From NCBI RefSeq assembly GCF_026157065.1, contig NZ_JANLGQ010000003.1:124001-188000 (forward strand): a DNA stretch of 64,000 nucleotides, written 5' to 3'. The position numbers and the translations under genes were made by a program. This stretch comes from Enterococcus sp. HY326 (lineage in GTDB: Bacteria > Bacillota > Bacilli > Lactobacillales > Enterococcaceae). Positions within the stretch are counted from its first letter, which is position 1, and each line of letters starts with the position of its first letter. Positions 34,214 through 42,062 of the stretch are shown here, piece by piece. Under the pieces are notes generated by a model, which was not told the origin of the DNA, made no database searches, and was given only the letters and a program-made list of their open reading frames with translations.

Positions 34214-35689
34214 ATGAGAATATTTGAAATTGTGCTTTTGGTATTAATCTTCATCAATACGGTGTCAGCGATTATTACCGTTTTTCGAAAGCCCCGTAGT
34301 ATCGCCAGTGTCTTGGCTTGGCTACTAACCTTAGTCTTAATTCCGGTGTTGGGCTTTATTTTATATGCCTTTGTCGGTCGCGGTCTGACTAACCGCAAAG
34401 AGTTATTTGGGAAAACAGATGTAGAAAAAGACGAATTGAAAGATATTCGCCGCAGTATTTCTCAAGACAATCATCTGGTCAATAATGAAAATATCGAAGC
34501 GGATAACCTAAATCTGCAATCTTTGATTCATTATTTCAGCAATATGGATGGAGCGCCTTTAGCGAAGCGAAATGAATTAAAACTTTTTACGGATGGACAG
34601 GAAAAATTTGCGGCACTGCTGGAGGATATCCGTCAAGCCAAGGACACCGTCCATGTTGAATACTATGCCTTTTTTGATGATCGCATCGGCAATAAATTAT
34701 TGAAGGCTTTGACAGAAAAAGCCAAAGAAGGTCTTGAAGTCCGCGTTATTTACGATCCATGGGGCGCCAATTCAAAGCCCAAGTGGTTTGATTCTTTTAA
34801 AGCGGCAGGTGGGGAAGTGGCGGCTTTTATCACTTCTAAGAATTTAGTTTTAAAAACCCGCTTGAATTATCACCTGCACAGAAAAGTTGTGATTATCGAT
34901 GGAGAAATCGGTTGGACCGGCGGCTTTAATGTCGGCGACCAATATCTAGAGATGACCGAAAAATTTGGCTATTGGCGGGACACTCATTTGCGAATGAAGG
35001 GTTCTGGCGTGCGCTCTTTACAGGAAATTTTTATCATGGACTGGAACGCTTCGATTTCAGATAAAAGTCGCAAGCTGCCCTACAGTGGCATTTATTTTCC
35101 AGAAATCGACCAAGATTGTCCGGGAACGTCAGCTGTTCAAGTGGTCGCTGATGGTCCTGATTCTAGCTTTGATATTATCAAGGGCGGCTTTATCCGTATG
35201 ATTTTAGCGGCAAAAAAATCGGTCTGGATTCAAACTCCTTATTTTATTCCTGATGATAGTATGGTGACGGCGCTTTTAGTGGCGGCCCATTCTGGTATTG
35301 ATGTAAAGGTGATGATTCCTAATAAACCGGATCACCCTTTTATTTATCGGGCTACTCAATACCATGCAAACTACATGCATCGGTTGGGAATTAAAATCTA
35401 TCAATATGATGGTTTAGATAATCGTGGCGGCTTTATGCATGCCAAAACAATGGTGGTGGATGATGAAATTTGTACCATCGGCTCCACCAATCAAGATACC
35501 CGCAGCTATTCACTAAATTTTGAAGACAATGTTTTTATCTATGATCCGGATTTCGCAGCCCAACTTGGTAAAGTTTTTACAGAAGATATGAAGAACTGTA
35601 TCTTGTTAACCGATGAAATTATTAAAAAGCAATCGCTGTGGCTACGCTTCAAGCAAAGTTTCTCCCGCTTGTTATCACCGATTTTGTAG
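34214..35689 (+). CDS. cls: Cardiolipin synthase
   Basis: 491-residue membrane phospholipase-D-family enzyme that makes cardiolipin from two phosphatidylglycerols. Two N-terminal transmembrane helices are followed by two HKD motifs: HLHRKVVIIDGEIGWTGGFN (His222, Lys224) and FMHAKTMVVDDEICTIGSTN (His409, Lys411). The length is typical. CTAGGAGG precedes the ATG. It is separate from luxS and the channel gene, and has its own terminator. Confidence 0.95.
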   Translation: MRIFEIVLLVLIFINTVSAIITVFRKPRSIASVLAWLLTLVLIPVLGFILYAFVGRGLTNRKELFGKTDVEKDELKDIRRSISQDNHLVNNENIEADNLNLQSLIHYFSNMDGAPLAKRNELKLFTDGQEKFAALLEDIRQAKDTVHVEYYAFFDDRIGNKLLKALTEKAKEGLEVRVIYDPWGANSKPKWFDSFKAAGGEVAAFITSKNLVLKTRLNYHLHRKVVIIDGEIGWTGGFNVGDQYLEMTEKFGYWRDTHLRMKGSGVRSLQEIFIMDWNASISDKSRKLPYSGIYFPEIDQDCPGTSAVQVVADGPDSSFDIIKGGFIRMILAAKKSVWIQTPYFIPDDSMVTALLVAAHSGIDVKVMIPNKPDHPFIYRATQYHANYMHRLGIKIYQYDGLDNRGGFMHAKTMVVDDEICTIGSTNQDTRSYSLNFEDNVFIYDPDFAAQLGKVFTEDMKNCILLTDEIIKKQSLWLRFKQSFSRLLSPIL

Positions 35690-35726
35690 CATTTAAGTCA
35701 AGCTTTTAAAACGAATGCAACACAAA

Positions 35727-35769
35727 AAAACCGTCAGCTCTTATTTAACAGAAAGCTGATGGTTTTTTG
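35727..35769. terminator. Bidirectional terminator after cls
   Basis: CCGTCAGCT pairs with AGCTGATGG, with A-rich left and T-rich right flanks. It separates cls from the convergent flavodoxin gene. Confidence 0.88.
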
Positions 35770-35816
35770 TGATACAATTGTGGAGGCGTTCAGCTTTCAA
35801 AAAAGTTTTTCGTCCC

Positions 35817-36308
35817 TTAGAAAAGTTCCAGCGCTTTTTCGACAAAGCGCTCACCAAAAATCGTAAACATTTCCTGAGCTTCTTCAAAGTGATTGCCGAC
35901 TGCATCTAGTGCGACAGGGCCGTGATGGATAAAGGGCTTGCCTAAGGCTGATCCGCCGGAATAGACGAGCATACCTTTTGTCAATAAAATGCCCGCCAGT
36001 GACATAATAGCAGAGTCACTGCCTCCTTGAGCGTAGTGGGCGGTGGCAAAACAGCCGCCTAATTTGCCGGCGAGTTTTACGGAATGATTGGTGGTCAGCC
36101 ATTCTAATACTCGCCAATGGGCCGTTGCGAGATAGGTCGGCGTGCCAAAGATAATTCCAGCGCAGTCATTTAAATAAGCGACATCCAACTCTTCATCTAA
36201 AGAAAATAGACGCACCTCAACAGGCGAAACGCTCATACCTTGAGCGATGCATTCCGCCATTTTTTTCGTATGTCCTCCGTGGCTGTAATAAATAATCGCA
36301 AGTTTCAT
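35817..36308 (-). CDS. Flavodoxin-fold NAD(P)H oxidoreductase
   Basis: 163-residue FMN-binding protein. The phosphate loop is IYYSHGGHTKKMAE; a FGTPTYLATAHWRVLEWL stretch and FATAHYAQGGSDSAIMSL flank the flavin, as in WrbA and related quinone reductases. The protein is shorter than WrbA (about 200). A GGAGC site precedes the ATG. It may be a quinone or nitro-compound reductase, or a simple electron carrier. Confidence 0.85.
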   Translation of the reverse strand: MKLAIIYYSHGGHTKKMAECIAQGMSVSPVEVRLFSLDEELDVAYLNDCAGIIFGTPTYLATAHWRVLEWLTTNHSVKLAGKLGGCFATAHYAQGGSDSAIMSLAGILLTKGMLVYSGGSALGKPFIHHGPVALDAVGNHFEEAQEMFTIFGERFVEKALELF

Positions 36309-36482
36309 CCGCTGCTCCTTTTGTTCGTTTCTTTAACTATAGGATTTTTTTCATAAGATAACAAGGTGGTAAGGCTGAAAAGTTCAAAGCAGCATGTTGA
36401 TGCCCTTCGCTATCAAGCAAGTTATTAGGTTAAATCATGCTATACTTTAATTAATAGATTTTATTGAAGGTGGGGATTTGAC

Positions 36483-36668
36483 ATGCTTTGGCGAACTTTT
36501 CTGCTTGTCTTATATGTTGTGGGGTTGATTTTTTTGGCTAGAAAAATCAAAAAAGAAATCACCATCACGAAAGCAACGAGAAATACCGTTTACTTTTTAC
36601 TAATTTTCGGTGGGGGCCTGCTGTTTTATTTTCTATTTACCGTTTTATTTTTCGGCGGCAATTTTTGA
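36483..36668 (+). CDS. Small two-helix membrane protein
   Basis: 61-residue product with two hydrophobic helices joined by a basic loop (ARKIKKEITITKATRN). GAAGGTGGGG lies seven or more bases upstream, and a TATACT box near 36439 gives a plausible promoter. Family not recognised. Such short genes are easily called in error, but start signals and composition support this one. Confidence 0.6.
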   Translation: MLWRTFLLVLYVVGLIFLARKIKKEITITKATRNTVYFLLIFGGGLLFYFLFTVLFFGGNF

Positions 36669-36781
36669 ATTTCGTTAGTTTCTGCTGAGAAGGGCAAACC
36701 ACTTGAATAAAAAAATGGTTTTAAGCTGGGTTCATCAGCAAATACTTGCCGATAAAGTTAAAATTTTGAAGACTATTTATA

Positions 36782-36814
36782 AAATAGCACAGGTTATAAA
36801 ACTGTGCTTATTTT
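36782..36814 (+). terminator. Terminator ahead of the amino-acid ABC operon
   Basis: AAATAGCACAG pairs with CTGTGCTTATTT around a nine-base loop, followed by T-rich sequence. Probably ends the small membrane-protein transcript. Confidence 0.7.
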
Positions 36815-36866
36815 GCGTTTTAGAAAACGCTAATTTCTTGTCGTAAAACAAGGTGTCTGCTATTAT
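36815..36866 (+). promoter_or_regulatory. Promoter with palindrome before the amino-acid ABC operon
   Basis: GCGTTTT-AG-AAAACGC (36815-36830) is a perfect inverted repeat eight bases ahead of a -35-like TTGTCG (36838-36843). A TATTAT (36861-36866) follows with 17-base spacing. The palindrome could be a repressor or activator site. Confidence 0.45.
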
Positions 36867-36958
36867 ATATGAGACTTCTATTTGACGGACGCTTTGTTAT
36901 GTAACAGACTGAGAATGTGTTATAAAAGAAGTTAAAAAACCATCAGGGGGATATGATT

Positions 36959-37816
36959 TTGAAAAAATGGCTAACAGGTTTGACAATTGCGGCAGCAACT
37001 TTATTTTTGGTGTCCTGCGGCAATGATTCTTCATCAACAACTTCGAGTACCCAAGCCGATACTAGTTGGAGCGACGTGGAATCTGCTGGGAAAATTGTAG
37101 TGGCAACATCAGGAACACTTTACCCTTCTTCTTATTACAATGATGATAACGAATTAGTTGGTTATGATGTTGAGATTGCCCAAGAAGTTGCCAATCGATT
37201 GGATTTGGATATTGAATTTAAAGAATACAACGTCGATGGACAAGTGACCTCTGTGCAAAATGGTGAAAGTAATTTTGCTGCCAATGATTTTGGCTTAAGC
37301 ACTGAGGATCGAAAAAAATATTTCAGTTTATCTGAGCCTTATAAATACTCTTTTGACAGCATGATTGTTAGACAAAGTGATGATTCTGGGATTGCTTCTT
37401 TGGAAGATTTGCAAGGGAAAAAGGCCGCTGGAGAACCAAATACCAGCTATATGCGAATTGCCGAAGCTTATGGTGCAGAATTAGTTACCTATGATAATGC
37501 GACTAATGACCAATACCTCACCGATGTTGCCAATGGCCGGACTGATGTCATTTTAAATGATTACTATTTGCAAAAAATGTCAGTAGCGGCACTGCCGGAT
37601 ATTCCTGTCAAAATTTTAGAAGATGTTTATTTTAACGAAAGTGAATCTGGCTTTTTAACGAATAAAGAGGACCAAGCTTTGCAGGAGCAAATTAATTCCG
37701 CTTTGACCGAGATGAAAGAAGACGGAACGCTAAAAGAAATTTCTGAAAAATACTTTAATGCCGATGTATCAGTTAAGCCTGACGTGGAAATCACGGAAAC
37801 GGTGTCGGTGGACTAA
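36959..37816 (+). CDS. Amino-acid ABC binding lipoprotein (family 3)
   Basis: 285-residue extracellular binding protein. The signal peptide ends in the lipobox LVSCGND, followed by a Ser/Thr-rich linker and the family-3 fold, with ESAGKIVVATSGTLYPSSYY, LVGYDVEIAQEVANRL and ANDFGLSTEDRKKYF. I prefer the TTG at 36959 because GGGGG (36946-36950) is eight bases upstream; an ATG at 36953 is only two bases from it. The ligand is likely a polar amino acid or cystine. Confidence 0.88.
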   Translation: MKKWLTGLTIAAATLFLVSCGNDSSSTTSSTQADTSWSDVESAGKIVVATSGTLYPSSYYNDDNELVGYDVEIAQEVANRLDLDIEFKEYNVDGQVTSVQNGESNFAANDFGLSTEDRKKYFSLSEPYKYSFDSMIVRQSDDSGIASLEDLQGKKAAGEPNTSYMRIAEAYGAELVTYDNATNDQYLTDVANGRTDVILNDYYLQKMSVAALPDIPVKILEDVYFNESESGFLTNKEDQALQEQINSALTEMKEDGTLKEISEKYFNADVSVKPDVEITETVSVD

Positions 37817-38475
37817 TGTATATTCCCAAGCTTGATTTTGCTTTGATGTGGGAGTCGCTGCCTTTTATTTTAAGCGGTTTGTCCTATACAATCGGCTTAG
37901 CAGCTGCTTCATTTCTGCTGGGAAATATTTTGGGAATTTTGCTGACAGTCTTAGGTCTGGTGAAAAATAAAGTCCTCAATGCCATCGTCAGAGTGTATAT
38001 CTCTTTTTTGCGGGGCGTGCCGGCTTTAGTGCTGCTGTTTATTTTGTATTTCGGCCTGCCGTATCGGCTAAATGCTTTAACGGCTGCAATTATTTGTTTC
38101 ACCTTAACCAGCAGCGCCTTTATCGGTGAAATATATCGAGGATCGATTGTCGGAATTGACTATGGTCAATGGGATGCTGCCTATGCACTGGGCATGCCTT
38201 TTAGCAAGGTCATGCGTCTAATTATTTTGCCTCAGGCGGTGCGGATTTCTGTGCCGGCTTTGAGTAATGTCGCCATTGATATTATTAAAGGAACCTCACT
38301 GGCGGCGATGATTACAATTCCGGATATTTTTCAAAAGGCTAAGATTGTCGGCGGCCGCACCTTTGATTATATGTCGATGTATATTTTAGTTGCCTTAATT
38401 TATTGGATGCTGTGTTTAATTATTGAGTTCTTCCAAAAACGCTTAGAACTCTTCTACAGCAAACGATATGGATAA
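37816..38475 (+). CDS. Amino-acid ABC permease (HisM type)
   Basis: 219-residue permease with about five transmembrane helices. SFLRGVPALVLLFILYFGLP and the EAA-type loop DAAYALGMPFSKVMRLIILPQ are typical of polar amino-acid importers. Its ATG overlaps the stop of the binding-protein gene (TAATG), showing coupling. No ATPase gene follows; a terminator comes at once. The ATPase must be supplied from another locus. Confidence 0.92.
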   Translation: MYIPKLDFALMWESLPFILSGLSYTIGLAAASFLLGNILGILLTVLGLVKNKVLNAIVRVYISFLRGVPALVLLFILYFGLPYRLNALTAAIICFTLTSSAFIGEIYRGSIVGIDYGQWDAAYALGMPFSKVMRLIILPQAVRISVPALSNVAIDIIKGTSLAAMITIPDIFQKAKIVGGRTFDYMSMYILVALIYWMLCLIIEFFQKRLELFYSKRYG

Positions 38476-38483
38476 TTTGTTTT

Positions 38484-38510
38484 GCCCTCGCTTTTTGGCG
38501 AGGGCTTTTT
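38484..38510 (+). terminator. Terminator after the amino-acid ABC operon
   Basis: GCCCTCGC and GCGAGGGC form a perfect eight-base stem around TTTTTG, followed by TTTTT. Confidence 0.93.
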
Positions 38511-38749
38511 ACTAATCTGATGGAATTTTATTACCCATAAAAAAATGGACGAACACCACGAAAATGTGAATTTCCTGAACCAAATAATTATGTGCTAAAA
38601 AAGGTAATTCACAGGTTAAATATTGTGAAAAATCTTTCCATCAGCTGAGGCTTTCTTTATAATCAAAGGAAACGACTAGCAGAATCGGGGAGAACATCAT
38701 CAAGCGAGAAAAACTTTTTAAACGCATTAATTTAATCATTAATTTTTTC

Positions 38750-39130
38750 ATGACAGTAGGGGCTTTTTTTTGTAGTCTGGCCGCCTTGATTCCCGGAGCG
38801 GCAGAGAGTATGGGGCTGACGGCAGAGGCCCTTAAGAATGCACCCTTTCAAACTTTTTTAATTCCGGGATTGTTTCTGTTGCTAATTTTAAGCAGCGGTA
38901 ATTTGGTGAACGGCCTGCTGTATATAAAAAAGCAGACTAGCGCAGTCTTTTTAGCGGTCTTATTGGGGGGTATTTTAATGCTGTGGATTATCATCCAATG
39001 TCTGATGCTCTGGAGCGTTACACCGCTGCATGTAATTTTTTTCATCGTCGGGGCAATTCAGTTCAGCAGTGCTTTGTATCTGTTTTTTACTTTAAAGTAT
39101 AAATTGCCCTTCAGCGCCCAGCAGAATTGA
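38750..39130 (+). CDS. Four-helix membrane protein, unknown function
   Basis: At least 126 residues with four hydrophobic segments; family not recognised. The ATG at 38750 has no ribosome site. The same frame is open upstream to about 38690, where GGGGAG (38687-38692) is followed by ATC codons at 38696 and 38699 and no ATG, GTG or TTG. That extension would add up to 18 residues (IKREKLFKRINLIINFF), a natural basic start to helix 1. A TATAAT box lies at 38658-38663. The true start is therefore uncertain, possibly non-AUG. Confidence 0.6.
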   Translation: MTVGAFFCSLAALIPGAAESMGLTAEALKNAPFQTFLIPGLFLLLILSSGNLVNGLLYIKKQTSAVFLAVLLGGILMLWIIIQCLMLWSVTPLHVIFFIVGAIQFSSALYLFFTLKYKLPFSAQQN

Positions 39131-39339
39131 AGGGTTGACTATGCAAAGGCAAATTGCCAAAGGTCATCAGTCTGGGGAAACAGCTAGAAACTATGAGAGG
39201 CTGCATTTTTAAGTCTTTCTTGAAAGCCTTCTAGACTAAAAAAATCTAAAAAATCCTCTAAACTCGGCAAATTAATTTGCTAAAAAAGCTGGCGGGGAGT
39301 AGAGTAAACTTAGGTTTGTTTAGAAAAGAAGGTTATCTT

Positions 39340-39639
39340 ATGTCACTAAATCCATTAGAACGTCGCCGGACTAAAAAAGAATTTGTTGAAAATATCAAAC
39401 TCACCGGCTTAAGTGAAAGCGAAATTGCAGCAGATTTGCAAATTTCTGTTACAACTTTACAAAGTCTCTTATTGTTAAAACCAAAAGCAATCGAAGATGT
39501 CTGGATTCTGCGGAATTATTTGCTAGAAAAAGTTCGGGCACAAGGAAAAACCCCCGTTCCCTTTACCGCATTAAAGGGGAATCCAGAGGACTATTGGTTT
39601 ATCGATAGTCAAAAGGTTTTAGCCAAACAGATTAGCTGA
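39340..39639 (+). CDS. DUF2316 family protein
   Basis: 99-residue soluble protein with a helix-turn-helix-like centre (LTGLSESEIAADLQISVTTLQSLL) and a C-terminal IEDVWILRNYLLEKVRAQGK. This matches the DUF2316 family of lactic acid bacteria. AGAAGGTT lies before the ATG at 39340; an earlier in-frame start at 39277 lacks a better site. Likely a small DNA-binding regulator; the target is unknown. Confidence 0.75.
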   Translation: MSLNPLERRRTKKEFVENIKLTGLSESEIAADLQISVTTLQSLLLLKPKAIEDVWILRNYLLEKVRAQGKTPVPFTALKGNPEDYWFIDSQKVLAKQIS

Positions 39640-39652
39640 AGGATAAAAATAA

Positions 39653-39743
39653 AGCCAGACAACTGGCCTAAAGAGCAACTTTCATGCAGCGAATAAAGTC
39701 GCTGAAGAGTGCTCAGAAGGTCAGCCGTCTGGTTATTTTTTTG
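39653..39743 (+). terminator. Extended branched terminator after the DUF2316 gene
   Basis: CCAGAC pairs with GTCTGG across about 75 bases. Inside are GGCC/GGTC, GAGCA/TGCTC and a perfect CAGCGA/TCGCTG hairpin, and a run of T follows. It is much larger than an ordinary terminator. Confidence 0.6.
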
Positions 39744-39777
39744 CAAAAAAGCAAGCTGGGATATCCATTTAATTAGT

Positions 39778-39879
39778 ATTAAACATTTAAACGAGTATCA
39801 ATCTGCTTAGAATTAAACATTTAAATGAATATTAGTTTAGTTAGAACTAAATATTCAAAACTATGCATTTCAATTAGGT
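39778..39879. repeat. Three degenerate 34-bp tandem repeats
   Basis: Units begin at 39778, 39812 and 39846. The first two share ATTAAACATTTAAA and end CTTAGA or GTTAGA; the third is more diverged (ACTAAATATTCAAA). They are AT-rich, noncoding, and lie between two convergent genes. Function unknown. Confidence 0.6.
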
Positions 39880-39926
39880 AGTAAGTGTGTCAATTTATAG
39901 TTTGCGCAAAAGACTTCCTAAACCAC

Positions 39927-39960
39927 GGGAGAAATAGCACCTCAAAGGAGGAAATCTCCC
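39927..39960. terminator. Hairpin beyond the aroD 3' end
   Basis: GGGAGA (39927-39932) pairs with TCTCCC (39955-39960), with CCTC/GAGG nested inside. It lies 13 bases after the aroD stop on the minus strand, so it may end that transcript. The T tract is poor. Confidence 0.5.
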
Positions 39961-39972
39961 TATAAATTAATG

Positions 39973-40728
39973 TTATTCCACTCGTAACGTTTCTAAAATA
40001 CTTCTTAATTCAGCGACTGGCACTTGTCCAGGGGCTGAAGCGGTTTTGGCAGCGCCGAATGTCGCATCTGAACCAAAGACTTGACCGGAGACTCGGCTGA
40101 CCATGCCTAAAGCGCCCATCGACATGGTGATTAGCGGTCGATCAGAAAAATTTCGTTTCATCTCCTCGGTGGCACTGAGTAAGACCAGTACGTCAGCGGC
40201 ATTTTGCGGCATGACGGCGATTTTACAAATATCGGCGTGTTTCTCCTGCATTTTTCGCAAGCGGCTGATAATTTCATCCTTGGCCGGTGTGGCGTGAAAA
40301 TCATGATTGCACATCACGATTTTAATACCGTTTGCTTGTGCGGCTGCGACAATTTCTGCCACGGGTTCTGCCGGTAAAAACAATTCCACATCCAATAAAT
40401 CAATCTGCGCATCAGAAATCAATGCCTGATAAAGAGCAAAATAATCCTCCGTTGGCAGAGCCATCTCACCACCCTCTGCTTGAGTGCGAAAAGTTGCTAG
40501 TAGTGGTTTAGCGATAATTTCTTTGATTTCCTTGACTAAGGAAAGAGTCTGAGGAAAATTGCTAACATCTTGATAAAAATCTAGCCGCCATTCGACTAAA
40601 TCACAATCTAATTGGGCAACGAGCTGCGCTTCTTCAATAATTTTGTTGCGGGTTTCCCCCACCAGCGGGACAATAATTTTCGGCAGCCCTGCTCCTATTT
40701 CAATATTTCCTACTTTAACAGTTTTCAC
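39973..40728 (-). CDS. aroD: Type I 3-dehydroquinate dehydratase
   Basis: 251-residue class I aldolase-type enzyme interconverting 3-dehydroquinate and 3-dehydroshikimate. Active-site residues are visible: EWR (Glu46, Arg48), Arg81 in TFRTQAEGG, His142 in CNHDFHATP, and the Schiff-base Lys169 in CKIAVMP. It lies downstream of a YdiB-type dehydrogenase on the same strand, with a gap of about 120 bases. That pairing also occurs in E. coli (ydiB-aroD). It can serve shikimate synthesis or quinate/shikimate breakdown. Confidence 0.94.
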   Translation of the reverse strand: MKTVKVGNIEIGAGLPKIIVPLVGETRNKIIEEAQLVAQLDCDLVEWRLDFYQDVSNFPQTLSLVKEIKEIIAKPLLATFRTQAEGGEMALPTEDYFALYQALISDAQIDLLDVELFLPAEPVAEIVAAAQANGIKIVMCNHDFHATPAKDEIISRLRKMQEKHADICKIAVMPQNAADVLVLLSATEEMKRNFSDRPLITMSMGALGMVSRVSGQVFGSDATFGAAKTASAPGQVPVAELRSILETLRVE

Positions 40729-40847
40729 ATCAATCAGTCCTTTTCCTTCATTTCAGCTGCGGCAGGAAAGCCGAAACTTTGAAGAGTAGCTAGTACCATT
40801 GTAAAGATTCTTTTCAAGAGAGGCAAATCAGTCTCAAAAATTTTTTA

Positions 40848-41729
40848 CTATTCTTCGTCAAACAGAACAGCTTTGATATAATCCACCGGCATTTCTTCGC
40901 CGGTGAATAATTTGAAGGCTTCCGCTCCTTGATAGAGCATCATCCCTAAGCCATTGATCGCTTTTTTAGCGCCATGCTCTTTGGCGAATTTTAATAATTT
41001 TGTTTCTCTCGGTGAGTAGACGACATCAAAAACTACTAAATCTGGGCGAATCATTTCCGGGTCGTTAATCAAGCTAAGATTTTCTAATGGCTTCATGCCG
41101 ACGCCAGTTCCATCAATGTAGATACTGCTTTCAGCGATTGATTTTTTGAAGGCCTCCTGATCAGCAAGGTCTGTTAAGGTTGCTAAACAATCTGTGTGCT
41201 GATTAATTTTATCGACTGTTTCCTGAGCATTAGCATAAGATGGATCTTTGATATTAAAAATCCGCAGCTCTTTAACACCATCTAAGGCGGCTTGAATGGC
41301 AATTGCGGTACCCGCTCCGCCGCCGCCAGTCATCGTGATGATTTGATCTTTGACGCTGACGCCTTCTTCTTTGAGAGCACGCATTGCGCCAGTGCCATCG
41401 GTGATATGGCCGACTAAATGGCCTTTGCCATCTTGATTGACCACAGTGTTGACTGCGCCGACTAATTGCGCCGCTGGAGATAATTCATCTAACAAGGGAA
41501 GGATGGCTTGTTTATTAGGCATGGAAACATTTGAGCCGCGAATGCCTAGCGCCCGAATCCCTTTCACTGCATCGGCTAATTCTTGATTGCCGACTTCAAA
41601 GGCTAAGTAAGCATAATCTAAGCCGAGTTTGGCGAAGGCTTCATTGTGCATTTTTGGTGAAAGGCTGTGGCGAATCGGAGTGGCAATTAAACTGATTAGT
41701 AGGGTGTGCCCGGATAATCTTTCTGTCAT
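40848..41729 (-). CDS. Shikimate/quinate dehydrogenase, YdiB-like
   Basis: 293-residue NAD(P)-dependent dehydrogenase. [11 protein letters not shown] binds shikimate; the catalytic Lys is in NVSMPNKQ and the Asp in [29 protein letters not shown] forms the nucleotide fold. The C-terminal [20 protein letters not shown] closes the site. The sequence follows YdiB more closely than AroE over most of its length. TGAGGT supports the ATG at 41729, not the GTG at 41744. It is the first gene of a two-gene unit with aroD. Confidence 0.88.
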   Translation of the reverse strand: MTERLSGHTLLISLIATPIRHSLSPKMHNEAFAKLGLDYAYLAFEVGNQELADAVKGIRALGIRGSNVSMPNKQAILPLLDELSPAAQLVGAVNTVVNQDGKGHLVGHITDGTGAMRALKEEGVSVKDQIITMTGGGGAGTAIAIQAALDGVKELRIFNIKDPSYANAQETVDKINQHTDCLATLTDLADQEAFKKSIAESSIYIDGTGVGMKPLENLSLINDPEMIRPDLVVFDVVYSPRETKLLKFAKEHGAKKAINGLGMMLYQGAEAFKLFTGEEMPVDYIKAVLFDEE

Positions 41730-42062
41730 TGTATCTGACCTCACAAATTCTATTCATTTTTATTAATAAAGTTGATTTTAAAAAATTTGAAAAAGTTTAT
41801 TTTTTCACATGTTTAAGCTTCTTTCATCATAAAGGAATGCCAGCAGAAATTCCAATTTATTTTTTTGATGAAACTGATTGATTAGAGCTATTGATTATCT
41901 CCTTTTCAGCTTCAAAAAAAATTTGAAATTATTTTTTTGAAATCGTTGACATTTATTTAGTTTAACGTTAAACTTCTTTTTGTAGGAATGAGTTTAACGT
42001 TGAACTAAAATAAAAATCTTAGGAGGCTAGCTGATTAAGAAAAATTTTAGAGGAGAAGATGG
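41730..42062. promoter_or_regulatory. Divergent control region with twin operators
   Basis: On the plus strand TTGACA (41946-41951), 17 bases, TAAACT (41969-41974) form a promoter. AGTTTAACGTTAAACT (41959-41974), a perfect palindrome, covers the -10 box. A second copy with one change, AGTTTAACGTTGAACT, lies at 41991-42006, exactly 32 bp on, about three helical turns. This is typical of cooperative binding by a LacI protein, most likely the adjacent one. No clear minus-strand promoter for aroE was found. Confidence 0.75.

Noticed and set aside
39778-39879. CRISPR-like array
   Set aside because: Only three strongly degenerate AT-rich units with no separate spacers and no cas genes nearby.
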